From positions 124,384,450-124,448,449 of the forward strand of contig CP136069.1 of the NCBI GenBank assembly GCA_032622095.1: a stretch of DNA of 64,000 nucleotides. Direction: 5' to 3'. Positions 32,882 to 44,597 of the stretch are shown piece by piece; position 1 is the first letter of the stretch, and each line of letters starts with the position of its first letter. This DNA comes from Siphonodentalium dalli. Taxonomy: Eukaryota > Mollusca > Scaphopoda > Gadilida > Siphonodentaliidae. A program made the position numbers and the translations under genes. Under the pieces are notes generated by a model. The model saw nothing but the letters and a program-made list of their open reading frames with translations, was not told where the DNA came from and did no database searches.

Positions 32882-33282
32882 TTAACCCTTTCATGACGGG
32901 AGCTGCGCTGCCGCAACATTAAAGACCCTGTGCCAATGCATTTTCTTATATATGCGAGTCGACCATATTTTTTCTTATACTCTTTAACTATTTTATCATT
33001 TTTATCAGTTTTCTTACTTTCTTTAACAATTTGATGGTTTTTTATCATTTTTTTTCCTAATATTCTTTATCATTTTTCTTACAATCTTTAACAATTTTTT
33101 ATATTTTTTTTCATTTTTTCTTACATTCTTTAACAATTATAAAAAATAATATAAAATTTGTTAGGCCAATGCATTTTCTTATATATAGCAGGCGACCTAT
33201 GGTCGACTCGCATATATAATAGAATGCATTGGCACAGGGTTTTCGCAAAAAATCAGGAAGCTCCCGTCATGAAGGGGTTGAA
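32882..33282. mobile_element. Family G MITE, copy G2, with an internal T-rich array
   Basis: Ends are TTAACCCTTTCATGACGGGAGCT and AGCTCCCGTCATGAAGGGGTTGA, highly complementary. CCAATGCATTTTCTTATATA occurs on both sides. Compared with other copies the centre holds an extra ~200 bp of degenerate tandem TTTCTTACATTCTTTAACAA-type units (32967-33155). Confidence 0.8.
32967..33155 (+). repeat. T-rich tandem array inside G2
   Basis: About four to five degenerate units of CTTTAACAATTTT...ATCATTTTTCTTAC type, period near 45-50 bp, absent from the other two family G copies. Confidence 0.6.
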
Positions 33283-34570
33283 TACTCTATATGGGCATTT
33301 AATTTATAGTGGCGTGCATTATGAACGTTCGCACAATTTTTTTTAGATTTTGTATCAGATCGTAAGATCATTTAAAAATATAATGGGATGAATGCGACAG
33401 CCCTGTATCACATACATTGAACATACATGTACCTGTGTTCTATAGTCCGCATCGATGTCCCAATGATCCAGTATGACCCATTATCCAGTATGTTACCAAC
33501 AAATGGGAGAGTTACTCGTGCTTGGCAGTACATCGCAGTAATGTTAGCTATAGCCATATTTCTACGTGTAATATTAATTTCAAAGTGGGTACCAAGCCAG
33601 TTGTTTTTGGACATTCCTTGGGTATCTGTGGTCAATCCTTAACAAGAATATAGCAAAACGATCCATTTATGCAATTCCCATTATTGAACTTCAGAATTAA
33701 ATGGAAATGTTTGCTTGAAGATCACTATATTGCTTTATGCACTTGAACTGAAGTTCAATCAGATAAATGAAAATTACATGTATGGTAGTATACCGTCTGT
33801 TCGGCAATTTGTGATTTACGTAGACCAAATCATCTCAAGTCCGAAGCTACTCAACATGGCTAATATGTAAATATAACAGAAAAAGTCCATGCATTCTTCG
33901 TCTGGATATATCAACATCTCCTCGTACAAGTAGGTTCATATCGGACCGAAATATTCACATAAGTTTATTTTGGACTTAAATAATTTGATTTCGAAATAAG
34001 TAATAGTGGACTTATACCAGTTATTCCATGTTAAGGCGCGGGTGGGATTGACAGCACATAGCGTAAATCTTGTAAGTGCATGGATTTAGTTTCATATAGA
34101 ACGTTCAAAATAATGCCGATATGGGCTTATTTGTGTTATCGAAATAAGTTCAATATGACCTTATATTCAGAAGAAGAGGCTGGGATATATATACAAAAAA
34201 CGTTCATCCAGGTATTGAGTGAAAGACATAATTGTATATAAGTTGTCTTATTTCGTTGCCGCTAAACTGTCTTTAAAAAAATTACACGCTTCAAAAAATA
34301 GGCGCCTTGTGTGTTTTATAGTCCCAGGTATGTTCAAAGAGCAACGCTGGGCATGTCTCTGAGATAAACATGTGTATTATTGATGTAGCTCAAAGTATTG
34401 GTAATATGGCCGGACGTGATCGTTCTATGACAACTTTGTGCCCTTCGATAAATGTTCGCACACCAATGGATATAATTCGACACTCTCAAATATCTCACAC
34501 AAAGGTAGCATTCATATAAACACGCGTCACGTCGGCTAAGTAGGTCACATAATCACGGTCGCTTTCTTTG
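33283..34570. other. Non-coding stretch
   Basis: No family match or supported frame. Confidence 0.3.
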
Positions 34571-35110
34571 AGTGAGTTCAAGACATTTGCCCCAATTTTA
34601 TTGCGGTCAAACTAATTTGTATTGGCTCGGAATGGCGACATCCGGTTTCGGTAATTCTCTGGCCACTATGTTCGCCAATAGCCCATACATCATGTGTCAG
34701 ATGGTATCTATACTGGCGGTGTACCATGGGGACTTGGGTCTATTGATCATCGTATATTCGACGGTCATTTGGTGTATGCGTTTAGTCAAACAAGCCGGCC
34801 CATAGATCGATAGCGATGTCTTGGATGACAAAAGACCGCAGCTGCCAGAGCGACGTGAGCAGCTAATGGCAAACACGACAACCTGGAATAATTCCAATTT
34901 CAGTTCTCGAACAGAACGAGATTCTTCGAGATTTGTTAGAAAGCTGTTGACGTAATTGCTCCCGCCAGCGTTTGCTTCATATATTTCACAGTACATATTC
35001 AATAAACCGAAAGTTCCTCCGTTTCTACTAACAATGTCAACAAGTGGCATTGGTCCGGATAGATGCTACGCTTTTGGCACAATTGCTCCAAATCAAATGC
35101 AACCAAATAT
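34571..35110. other. GC-richer unrecognised segment, possibly decayed coding DNA
   Basis: Open frames exist on both strands (plus 34572-34805, minus 35050-34697, 117 codons). Broken plus-frame pieces such as DGIYTGGVPWGLGSIDHRIF look protein-like. A stretch around 35022-35060 resembles DNA within the broken frame at 30.26-30.29 kb. No splice-bounded exon or family could be established. Confidence 0.25.
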
Positions 35111-35529
35111 GTTATTTTCTCACAAGACACATATGTGATATCAAAGGTCATTTAAGAAATGTATAATCATAGTATTTTGACCGTGAGTTCATGCTGAATT
35201 TACTGTATTTGTATAGCGTAGAATCCGCTGTGTATTACTTATATTTATTTATTACATGATCGTACCATTATTCCATTCAATATAAGCCCAGTCTATAAAT
35301 TCGAACGTTGCATAACAGGACATATTGCCAAGTGACCTTTGACTTCCGGTTGTCATCTGTTTACTCTCCGTACGCTACGTCTCAAACTACTATGGTTGCC
35401 AATGGTTGTCCAACAAACTATAATTAATGAAGAGTTTGAAAAATTATTTCATTAAATACTTCAAAGAGTCTATTTTTATCTGGGACTATATATGAAAAGT
35501 ATACATGTAATTTATACTTTATTAGTATA
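35111..35529. other. Spacer, nothing recognised
   Basis: AT-rich, without matches elsewhere in the window. Confidence 0.3.
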
Positions 35530-36360
35530 GTTCGCTTTAAATTAACAACTAACGTCCTATCGACGACACTTATATATACCAATTGAATGCATGGTGTTTC
35601 CTGCCGACTTTCCATGCACTATTTATACCGACCCGATTTACGTAGCGTGTATATATTCGACATACATATTTTGAGCCCCTCTTTCCCGGTGTTTATTCTA
35701 TAAGCATAATGTTAGATGAAATTTATTCTTGAACAGTAAGTTCGCTTTAACAACTAACGTCCTATCGACGACTCTTATCTATATAATGATGTTTCATGCC
35801 AACTACCCACTATGTACCTACCCGATTACATAGCGTATATATCTTGAACATATATATATATTTGTTTTGGGTCACTCTTTCCCGGAGTGTATTATATATA
35901 CATAATTATTGATGAAATTTAAACTTCAACAGTATAGCTAGTTCGCTTTAAAATTACGTCCTGTCGACGACTATTATCTATATACCAACTGAATTATGTT
36001 TCATGACTGCCCACTAATTACTTTCCCGAATACATAGCGCGTATGTCTTCGACATTTATATTTTGGGCCCCTCTTTCCCGATGTGTGTTCTATATGCATA
36101 TATAATGCTAGATGTTATTTAGACTTGAACAGTATAGATCACTTTAACAAATATAGCGTCCTATCGACGACTCTTATCTATATACCAACTGAATGATGTT
36201 TCCTGCCGACTGCCCACTATGTACCTATACCCGAAATACATAGCGTGTTTTACATTCGACATAGAAAGTTTTGGGCTTCCCCGGGGTGTATTCTATATGG
36301 AAATTGATAGATGTAATTTAGACTTGAACAGTATAGCTCGCTTTAAAAATTAACGTACCA
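35530..36360 (+). repeat. Tandem array P, about four units of ~200 bp
   Basis: The word CCTATCGACGAC (or CCTGTCGACGAC) recurs at about 35556, 35761, 35960 and 36160. Each unit also has TTCGCTTTAA upstream, an ACATAGCG word, CCCTCTTTCCCGG and TAGACTTGAACAGTATAG. A fifth copy starts at 36340 and breaks off. Confidence 0.85.
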
Positions 36361-37120
36361 GACAGAAATAATGTTGTTAGAAAAATGTTGGTAAAGTTTA
36401 TTGATTAACTGCCTTGAGATGCAATCCAAGATCTGATATGCCATGCGAAATTAAAGACTCTTCTGGCTTTTATATAGGAATTCGACAGATCAATGACTTA
36501 TGTACCTCTATTCAAATTCACTTTTCACGAGGAAATGCGAACTGAATCTACGATATACCACTACGCATCAACGCCCAAGATACTTTTTAACAACTTGAGA
36601 TGATCAGCCACAGAAAATTCCAAGATTATTTGAACGAGTTATATTCTGGACAAACTCTCAAAAGAATCGATTTAGCACTGTAAAATGTTACGTTTAATGC
36701 ATCTATATGGTTCATATTGGTTAGTGTATCCAATGGACCATCACACCCCCAGGTAACCAAACCATGGCACTATATGTACCCTCAAAGAAATATCGTCCTA
36801 AATATATACCCATGATTAAATCTCCCGCCGACTGACAACTAATTACGACCTCGCGAATATATATTGACCCACCCAAATACATAGCGTGTTTATTTTCGAC
36901 ATATATACATGAATACTGAATGTTTTGGGGCCCCTCCTTCGCGTGGTGTCTTCTATATGCATACTGTTCATGTAATTTATACTTGAACAGTAGCGTTCGC
37001 TTTAATATATCAGACCAAATAATGTATAGCTAGAAAAATGATGGTAAAGTTTATTGATTAACTGCCTTGAGATGCAATCCAATGATCTGATATGCCGTGC
37101 GAAATTAAAGACTCTTCTGA
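36361..37120 (+). repeat. Array P continuation with a duplicated non-P segment
   Basis: GGTAAAGTTTATTGATTAAC with GATGCAATCC and GCGAAATTAAAGACTCTTCT follows the P unit at about 36388-36465, and again at about 37045-37120 after one further P unit (36810-36998). A composite unit of P plus flank was therefore duplicated, spacing roughly 650 bp. Confidence 0.75.
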
Positions 37121-37858
37121 GTTGTTGGGGAATCCGACGGATAAATGACTTCTGGTTCAGAATGGCACGATAGTTCTCCGGGATAACACAAATACAAGTC
37201 ATATGTTATAGCGGCAGAACGAGCCGAATCGTTTCGTTTTCCGGAAATGCGACAACAAATCGGTTCCGCTTCCCGTTCCGTATACGATGTGACGTGAATT
37301 ATCGCTGCGCCCGGAAAGGCTTCTCGCTTCGACTGGCTTCGATATGCTTTGGTCTTCTCGGGATTACACTCTAAGCCTAATGGGTCAGGGAGCTAGTCGA
37401 TTACGTTCTGCCTTAACGTTATAATATTGTAAGAAATTGCGAGTCTGAAATGCGTTTCCTAAATGTCCCGATATTGGACGCTGGCTGCTTCGATCAATAA
37501 GCCATCTTAAAGAAGTGTGAGGTTGGGAGAGACTCGCTCATAAATGAATCTACGTATACATGTATGATAACACATCCCATAAGCTAGAGTTTGTTCCTCC
37601 ATATTAATGAAGATGATATTTATACATAACTAATTATATAATTATTTTAGCGGATACAAGCATATGATCAACTGACATCACACCACTATGTTACATGTAT
37701 TTATGTGATAGAGGACTGTCGTGTAGGATATGAAATGTTGCATTTCCGTTATGGACTAAGCAGAATGGGACACGAATGTCGAAAATTTTAATAGATGTAC
37801 GATAACCGCCAGGTGGCGCTACTCTCTTCCTACTACAAGAACACTTTTACTTTTATTT
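37121..37858. other. Non-coding spacer
   Basis: Contains a GC-richer patch at 37200-37340. No family or gene recognised. Confidence 0.3.
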
Positions 37859-37968
37859 GTAACCCTTTCTACACTAAATGAATTATCTCATCAGTTAGAA
37901 AAGTATACACATGTATTGGAATTCTATATTCCACAGGTCCCTGGCACAATAGACCCCCGTCACCCAAA

Positions 37969-38012
<44 letters not shown>

Positions 38013-38267
38013 TTATATATATGTCTTTGGGTGCTGGGGTCTATTGTGCCAGGGACCTGTGGTCTATTCTTCATCTAGAGGGACGTTCAGGTAAATAACA
38101 GACGACAGACAGACGAAAGGCTGGTGTAAGTTCAGAAGGAATCATATTCTTTGTTGGGGAAATGTTCAGATAACAAGTTCAACAAACGACCTATTTGTTG
38201 AACTTATTATCTGAACATTTCCTACTGGGACTACTCGTCAATGAGTATTTAGTATAGAAAGGGTTAA
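37859..38267 (+). mobile_element. Family A MITE, copy A5, carrying nested element C
   Basis: Left end AACCCTTTCTACACTAAATG, right end ATTTAGTATAGAAAGGGTTAA (TTAA 38264-38267). The family core GAAATGTTCAGATAACAAG...CTTATTATCTGAACATTTCC lies at 38160-38222. The left half is split by element C, which makes A5 the older insertion. It is the best copy for the terminal repeats. Confidence 0.9.
37931..38062. mobile_element. Element C: palindromic MITE nested in A5
   Basis: Arms CCACAGGTCCCTGGCACAAT...AAAGACATATAT are near-perfectly complementary, with a (TA)n centre at 37976-38009. The flanks TTCTATATT (left) and TCTATTCTT (right) are similar and may be a diverged target duplication of about 8 bp. 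No coding sequence. Confidence 0.85.
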
Positions 38268-38759
38268 ATTCCAGCATGCAAGATCAAAGAAATTTGACCC
38301 ACCAAACAGACCATTTTGATTGTGTATTATGGTTGAGCAACTTGGAGCTGATGCGGGACCATTAGCTCCTCAATAGTTTCATGGGAGCTTGTCGAAATAA
38401 TTAAAGAAACATAGTCCAAATTAACGCTCCTAAATTACTATTTCTTTGACTTCGTATGCCTTTGGTTTTTTAACCACATGGGTGTCGGATTTGGGGGGGA
38501 AGGGGTCGCTATTATTCCAGTGCCAGTTGACCCAGTTTGTTTGTTTAGTTCCATGCACACACTTAGTGGACACACGAACACAAATTAGCTTAGGATTTGG
38601 AGCTTATTCGCGGCGTGCGAAACACAATACAATCGATGATGACGATTTCGATGCGAGATTATCATGATATCGATAAGTTAAATGTACGCCAAATTTCTAA
38701 CCCGTGTAGTGATTTCCAAGGTAAGTTAAATTCCTTGTTTAATTGGTACTCCTAATACT
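38268..38759. other. Spacer
   Basis: 38423-38450 repeats a short word from 11.5 kb. A 73-codon frame at 38446-38667 is unsupported. Confidence 0.3.
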
Positions 38760-38769
38760 ATATGTGATG

Positions 38770-38914
38770 TTGGTGGGTCCTGCTGATAAAGCTATAAAAA
38801 TTGCTGTTAAGAAAAAGTAGAGTTTTGTTTTTTGTTTTATATAATTTGTCATTTTCGATGTCTTTGGATAATTCGAACAACTATACAAATCTCGTAACGA
38901 AATGTGTAGCAAAA
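38770..38914 (+). repeat. Dispersed repeat Q, copy 2
   Basis: Counterpart of 30544-30662 with the same order of anchors (GCTGTTAAGAAAAAGTA, GGATAATTCGAAC, TGTGTAGCAAA). Confidence 0.55.
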
Positions 38915-39166
38915 GGAGGTAAAATAATATTCCTCTATAGTAAATTAAAAATTACTATTCTGCAACATGGGGGAATGATTTACTAGTGTAGTCAATCGAC
39001 GTCACTTTGGATACCAGTATGTGTCCTTTGGTGTGAACATTATTGGAACTATTCACAGGACATATTAACACGAGAGTAAATTAGCTTAAATTGATGGATT
39101 AGCGCATATTTCAGTTATGTATATATTACAAAGAAGACTTATCACCGACACGAGCAAGCCTTGAAG

Positions 39167-39280
39167 TAGTGTGTCTGACATTTGCGGAGGATGGATTTGG
39201 TGATGCTAGCCCGCTGTGCTGTATAGCAGCACTAAATTCACCCTCTGTGGGACCTCATTTTGCAAATATCAGACACACTA
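39167..39280. mobile_element. Family T short palindromic MITE, copy 1
   Basis: Left TAGTGTGTCTGACATTTGC and right GCAAATATCAGACACACTA are inverted. The centre holds a second hairpin around GCTAGCCCGC...GTATAGCAGC. 114 bp. The second copy is at 63814. Confidence 0.75.
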
Positions 39281-39515
39281 TTTTTCCAGGCATGGCCACG
39301 AGTGTAAAAAGGCCTCCAATCCAAACCCGCTGATAATATCGACCGCGTAATCCCACTCCCAACACTCTAATTTACATCGGAACTGAAATGTTGGTGAAAA
39401 TTTAAATTCTGGCTGACGTTTGCCTGAGCCCTTAGACATTTTTGATAGATTGAGTATGGAGAATGGTCTTCGTCGTGATGCGCGGATCCGTTCTGTGTCC
39501 CGTTATCCACTCCCA

Positions 39516-39586
39516 TACGTAATGAGTTCAAAACTCAGGGCATCGATTGCATGGCAGCGCTATAGGTGCGGTGGAACTCATTACGG
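39516..39586. repeat. Hairpin with 12-bp arms
   Basis: CGTAATGAGTTC and GAACTCATTACG separated by about 45 bp. Single occurrence. Confidence 0.6.
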
Positions 39587-39601
39587 GGTTTGACACAAGG
39601 T

Positions 39602-40075
39602 TCTGCAACGTGGTGACAGGGTGGGATTGGGGATTGTTTCAATCCGACCTCCCCGCCCCCCCCCCCCACATTTGGTCAAAATCATCTGAACATTTCAGTC
39701 CAAAAATATGTTGATGTTCATAGTATTTTGTGCGAATTTTGTTGTTTTCGACCAAAAGTAGCATATATATGTTCATACCGTTGGTCACATTTAAAAAAAA
39801 TTAAATGGCTATTCGTTCATAAAATTCCAACCATAGGGGTTGTCAAGTTGAAAAACTTTAGGTGCCAGTTGTTGGAAATTTCGAACCCAGCGATGCGGAA
39901 ATAGAATTCACCAGACTAGGTTACATTTTGTCTGGTTCACGAGGGGGGGTGGATTTGAGAATTCCAAGGTAAACACCCCAACGCCGATTCTCTTGTTACG
40001 TGGCATTGTTTGGGGGGGGGGGGTATGCAACTCGGGCTGCACATCCTTTCAGTCGTTTCAGAGAAATTGAACTAA
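39602..40075. repeat. Family H copy with poly-C and poly-G runs
   Basis: Contains GTGGTGACAGGGTGGG, C-run at 39653-39667, TTGGTCAAAATCATCTG, TTGTTGTTTTCGACCAAAA, GTTGTTGGAAATTTCGAACC and a G-run at 40012-40023. Boundaries are approximate. Confidence 0.5.
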
Positions 40076-40091
40076 GGAGGTGGTTGTACTT

Positions 40092-40437
40092 CAACCCTTT
40101 CTAATTAAATGGATTTTCCCATTCAATAATAAAAGTATACATCGGAATGGTCCATTATTCATTTCGGGGATGTTCTAGTAATGAAAGCAGACGACAGACA
40201 TATGAAAAGATGATACAAGTTAGAAGAATTATATTAATTGGTGGGAAATGTTCAGATAATAGATTCAACAAACAACCTATGAAATATGAGCAGACGACAG
40301 ACAGTAAAAATATAATAGAAGAGAAGACAGATTTTATTTATTAGTGGGAAATGTTCATATAATAAGTTCAACAAACGGACGTTTGTTGAATCTATTATCT
40401 GAACATTTCCCGCCAATTCGATATTAGTATATGATAT
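40092..40437 (+). mobile_element. Family A MITE, copy A6, internally duplicated
   Basis: Left end AACCCTTTCTAATTAAATGG. The block GCAGACGACAGACA...GGGAAATGTTCAGATAAT is present twice (about 40187-40265 and 40289-40360), the second followed by the inverted core AACAAACGGACGTTTGTTGAA. The right end has decayed. A unit of about 100 bp was duplicated after or during insertion. Confidence 0.75.
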
Positions 40438-40481
40438 TGGAACACATATAAATAACAAATACAAATCTATATATATGTCCA

Positions 40482-40857
40482 TTAAAGTGAATTGAAACAT
40501 TCCGGTAGGGTGATCAAATAGAAAAGGAGAATAATCTTGTTGAAAGTAGTTAGTTTTACAAATATTATAATTAAATTGACAACACACACCACCATTCTTA
40601 TATATTAATTAAACGCAGTGACTGCCGATGGCGAAATCGTCTTCGTTAGATTATCGCCGATAGAGGCGTCCCGAATCGAGTTGTAAATATTTACAATTTA
40701 GCGTAGTTCAGACAATGTTTTCTATGGAGTGGTACGGTCGATTTGCTTAAAAATTCCAATGATGTTAGTAGAATGCTACATTCTCCCAGTTGGCATAGCA
40801 CCTGAATACTAACTAATCAGTTTCACGCACCCGAACAAGTACATAATATGTCTTTAA
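40482..40857 (-). mobile_element. Family F MITE, copy F3, TTAA-flanked
   Basis: Reverse orientation to F2: starts TTAAAGTGAATTGAAACATTCC and ends GTACATAATATGTCTTTAA, with TTAA at 40482-40485 and 40854-40857. It contains TATATATTAATTAAACGCAG, GGCGAAATCGTCTTCG and GAGGCGTCCCGA as in F2. Lies 45 bp from A6. Confidence 0.85.
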
Positions 40858-41092
40858 GTTTTGGAATTTCAACTGCTATCATGCCCGTGGATGCTAATTC
40901 CTAGTCCATTTACCGGGGATATAGAAATATGTCTCCGATCTCAATATGTCCATTCGCCATATTTCAAGCAATATATACACGTAGAAATCACATGAACCAA
41001 GTAATGGTTATCTGTGATGTGGTTCGTTATCCTATATATGAATTCATGTGTAACTGATATTTCCAGATTTTAGTCATCAATATCTTACAACG

Positions 41093-41245
41093 TTAACACT
41101 TTCTTTACTAAATGCTCATTGACGAATAGTCCCTGAGGAAATGTTCATATAATAAGTTAAATAAACGGCAATGAGTCATTTGTTGAACTTTTTATCTGAT
41201 CATTTCACACCAATTAACGTAAATCCATCTTTCGAAGTGGAAATG
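41093..41245 (-). mobile_element. Family A fragment, copy A7
   Basis: TTAACACTTTCTTTACTAAA, then GAATAGTCCCTGAGGAAATG, ATAATAAGTTAAATAAACGG and CATTTGTTGAACTTTTTATC. It fades after AACGTAAATCCATC. Confidence 0.7.
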
Positions 41246-42059
41246 TGTCCCGGTCACGGAATTTGTCTGACGTACACCACAGCAGTATGTAAATCATAGA
41301 GGACGCATTCGTGGGTTGGCAACACATTATAGGAATATTCATAAAGTCATGATCGATACCACACTGAATTAAATCCATCATAAAACCCTCCTCATGATGA
41401 TACGAGGAAGTCAGCCAAGCAAATTTAATAGCAGCGCTCGCATGTTTCTATCGTCCTGGGGCGTAGCGAATCGAAAATTTACATTTAAAGTCAGAATTGA
41501 TGGGGGCCTATTTCAGTTAGCCCTTACGCATACCATTCATCTTCTGATAGCAATGCGAAACCCGAGAACCGGTTTAGCAGGCTTTTCGTCATGGGAAACC
41601 ATATGCATGGTACCAGAATAATATGAATCGTACGTGACACGTAGTGGAGCAACCACACATGATGTGCCTCAAATTTGCCTTTTTTCGGCGATATAACGCT
41701 AAGAATAATTTATGTTACATCATGCAATGGTCGCGACGGAGACGACGTGCCAACTTGACAAGACGTGTCGTGGATTGTAAAATCTTGTCTGGATTCTCGT
41801 CATGACTTCTTCATTTTTCGTTTTCATTAAGCTAACTAACGAAATTGGTTTAAATGAAATTAATAGACCTAAATCACATGTGAATTCTTCGTAAGTTGTG
41901 AAGTAGTTACTTTCATTTTTATCGCGATGCTTTATTCCCAATTCCGCGTGGAAGTCACGTGACAATTTCTCGAAATCCATACCCGCGATCTTTGAAAAAT
42001 CACTGATGGATATAGAAAAAAAATATATGACGTCATTCGCCTGCGCCTGGTATGAACGG
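41246..42059. other. Mostly unrecognised, with a short repeat J fragment
   Basis: 41572-41640 matches the J anchors (GCAGGCTTTTCGTCATGG.AACC). The minus-strand frame at 41720-42133 (137 codons) runs into a family H copy and shows no domain, so it is not called a gene. Confidence 0.35.
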
Positions 42060-42540
42060 CAGCCAGAGACGTGGCGACAGGGGGGTTTGGGGCGGGGTTT
42101 CACCCCCCCCCCAACTTTGGTCAATTTTTTCAACTGTTGGAAATTTCATAGCTGCCAAAACATTAGTTGGAAATTTCACCCCAACAATAGGTTGAAAATG
42201 TTCTTGTAGTTTGATTTTCAAACAATTTATTGGGGGGAATTAATTGTTTTTGGACCAATAATTGCATATTTTAGGTACTAATTTTGGACAGAAATGGTCA
42301 TCTGTTGGAAATGTTTTAACCTTAGGGGGGTGACAGTTTGTAAATTGCCAACACTTGAAAGCTTGTGTCCTGATCCCTCCCCCGTGGCAAGTCAAAAACT
42401 GCTAGTTAATTTAAGAAAACAATATTGTCAAACATTTGTTCAACATTGTCATTGGAATTGTCATCAGTTGGAAATTTTCCAACCTAAGTGGGGGTGTCAG
42501 GTTTGAAATTTCCAACTCTTGGAAAGCTTAGACTAGTCTA
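42060..42540. repeat. Family H copy
   Basis: Starts AGCCAGAGACGTGGCGACAG, then a C/G-rich junction and repeated TGTTGGAAATTTCA, AGTTGGAAATTTTCC and TTGAAATTTCCAAC words in both orientations. The most complete copy for the internal palindromic words. Confidence 0.6.
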
Positions 42541-43085
42541 GATGCTAGGATTTTGCGATTTTCTTGTTCAGATACGCAGTGTGGTCCACTCAAACAGGGA
42601 GCAATCAAATACAATTTAGGCCTCAGTGTTAAGAGATATGGTGGTCAGCTTTAATTTGGTCATGAACCCATGACACAGACTCATCTCAGTCCGTTTTTGC
42701 ATTGATCAACAGGCATGACATGAACATTCTCAATTATAGAAAATTATTTATGTGTAGTTGCCTTTCTAAATGAAAATAATCATTACATTTCACGAATCAC
42801 GAATAATTAAGTCTACTCTCATGGTCTTCCGATATAACATCATGGATATATAAACTGCACTTTTGAAAACAAATATACTTTACAGAAGTTCTTGGTACCA
42901 GGTCCTGACAACAGAACATTTTAAATATGTTCCATGCCATAAACATTTATTAAATGAGAATATAATATCCAATGGTTCGATGGAACTTAAATATTGCATG
43001 TGTGACAATAATCGCTTCTACCAAATTTCACAAAGAAATTCCTGACATATTTTGAAAAAATCCATTGTGAAATACCAGGAATCTA
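42541..43085. other. Non-coding spacer
   Basis: Nothing recognised. Confidence 0.3.
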
Positions 43086-43230
43086 AGGAATAATCTTGGC
43101 TTCGTAATGTAATTACACAGTTTAAATGCATCATGGTGAATTACAAACTCATATGTCACGGACAGTTTGTGATTCAACGCTGATGCCTTTAAACTGTGTA
43201 AATATATTACGATACCGAGATTATTACTTA
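43086..43230. mobile_element. Foldback element, ~65-bp arms
   Basis: The left arm (GGAATAATCTTGGCTTCGTA..., with ACACAGTTTAAATGCATCA) is complementary to the right arm (...TGATGCCTTTAAACTGTGT...GATACCGAGATTATT). Loop about 15 bp around CATATGTCACGGAC. Single copy in the window. Confidence 0.75.
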
Positions 43231-44095
43231 TACTTACCTTTCAGTGAAAAATATCAACCTCTATTTGCATTTTAACCTCTTCACTGCTGAATGATGTTTA
43301 CGTTCTTCACATTTCCTTGTGGACAAATATAATGGGAATGTTGTGAAAACCATACAAATGACTTCATCCAAAGGCTACTATCATTACGAATCATGGAACA
43401 ACATACATCGATTGAAACGTTCAGATACACTGGTTCAGGTGCACCAGTTTCTTAGTTCCCCTTAATATGACTGACGGCCACCAGGTAGTGCGCAGAAGTA
43501 GGTCCGTACTCAGTACGGACGTATAGCACACAGTGTGACGTATAGCGGCAAAAAGGTTAAGTTGGCAATATCGTTAATTGGAATTCAAGCCGAATATTTT
43601 ACGCCGAAACATGTATTTTGATTGACTGAGAGCTGATAAATTTAGTTTTCGATTTCCGAGCTTCGGTCGCTGAAGTGCGCACACATTTTGAATGGAGCAC
43701 GGTGTCATTGTCAACGCGCGTAAAATGCGCCATCGCGCTACCAAGAGTCGCGTGAAATCGAGTCAATAAGAACGTTGTAAGCGGTTAATATGAAGATGTT
43801 CTGGCGGTGTTACGAGTAACCATATGGAACGTATCCTTAGATTTGATAACTGAAAAGGGGATATATCGATTCAAAGCATGTCATGTCGATAAAAAGTGCT
43901 TTTCGTGCAGTTTCTTTTAAATTTGTTAATGGATTTAATTACAATAGAGATAAACGACCCTGTTTCATCGCATATTGTAGATTTAAGGATGAAACAGTTT
44001 GTGAACTCGTCGGCTCGTACACAAACTGTTTTCATGCTCGAATCTCCGAATCTCCAACTCAACAGGGTATCTTTATCTTCTAAATATCGGGTACT
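43231..44095. other. Non-coding spacer
   Basis: Includes a CpG-rich patch at 43660-43760 (CGCGCGTAAAATGCGCCATCG) and overlapping short frames at 43871-44099 on both strands. A plus frame there follows TTTTCGTGCAG, a possible acceptor, but has no recognisable product. Confidence 0.3.
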
Positions 44096-44597
44096 TTAAA
44101 GACATGGTTGGCCTTGGCGGTGGGTATCCTGTGAAAATATCTCCACCCGTCAAAAACCGCCACAAACAGAAAGAACATCAAAATGTAGATAGACTTTGTC
44201 CGTATACAAATAAGAAATATCGCATAAACAGTATGTTATGGTCATATGTTTGACCATTGTTATGTAAACAAAAGCATAAAAAGATACTTTTCTGGTGTTT
44301 GTTTATATTATGATTGTAAACATAAAGAGCGTTCTTTGTTGGTGAATACCTGATATGGAACTAATAAAGAGCGTTTATGCCATTTATGTGTGATTAGCCA
44401 GTAGCATTGTGCTGTCTTCTGTAACACAATCAGGCTCTTGCTTAGGTAAAATATAGTAGGTCTTTATGGTAACATGCTGTTTACGCGATGGTCATGGTAT
44501 ATATGAACGGAACTGTATGCGTTTTAATGTTTTTCTGTTTACGGTGTTTGGAACAAATATGAATATTTTCGACAATTAAGGCCGCACGTGCCTTTAA
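44096..44597 (+). mobile_element. Family E MITE, copy E2, TTAA-flanked
   Basis: TTAAAGACATGGTTGGCCTTGG to GCCGCACGTGCCTTTAA with TTAA at 44096-44099 and 44594-44597. Collinear with E1 throughout. Confidence 0.8.

Noticed and set aside
34697-35050. 117-codon minus frame
   Set aside because: Considered as an extracellular receptor-domain exon, but residues do not fit any family and a plausible acceptor is lacking.
41720-42133. 137-codon minus-strand frame
   Set aside because: About 75 bp of its start lie in family H repeat sequence and the rest shows no recognisable family.
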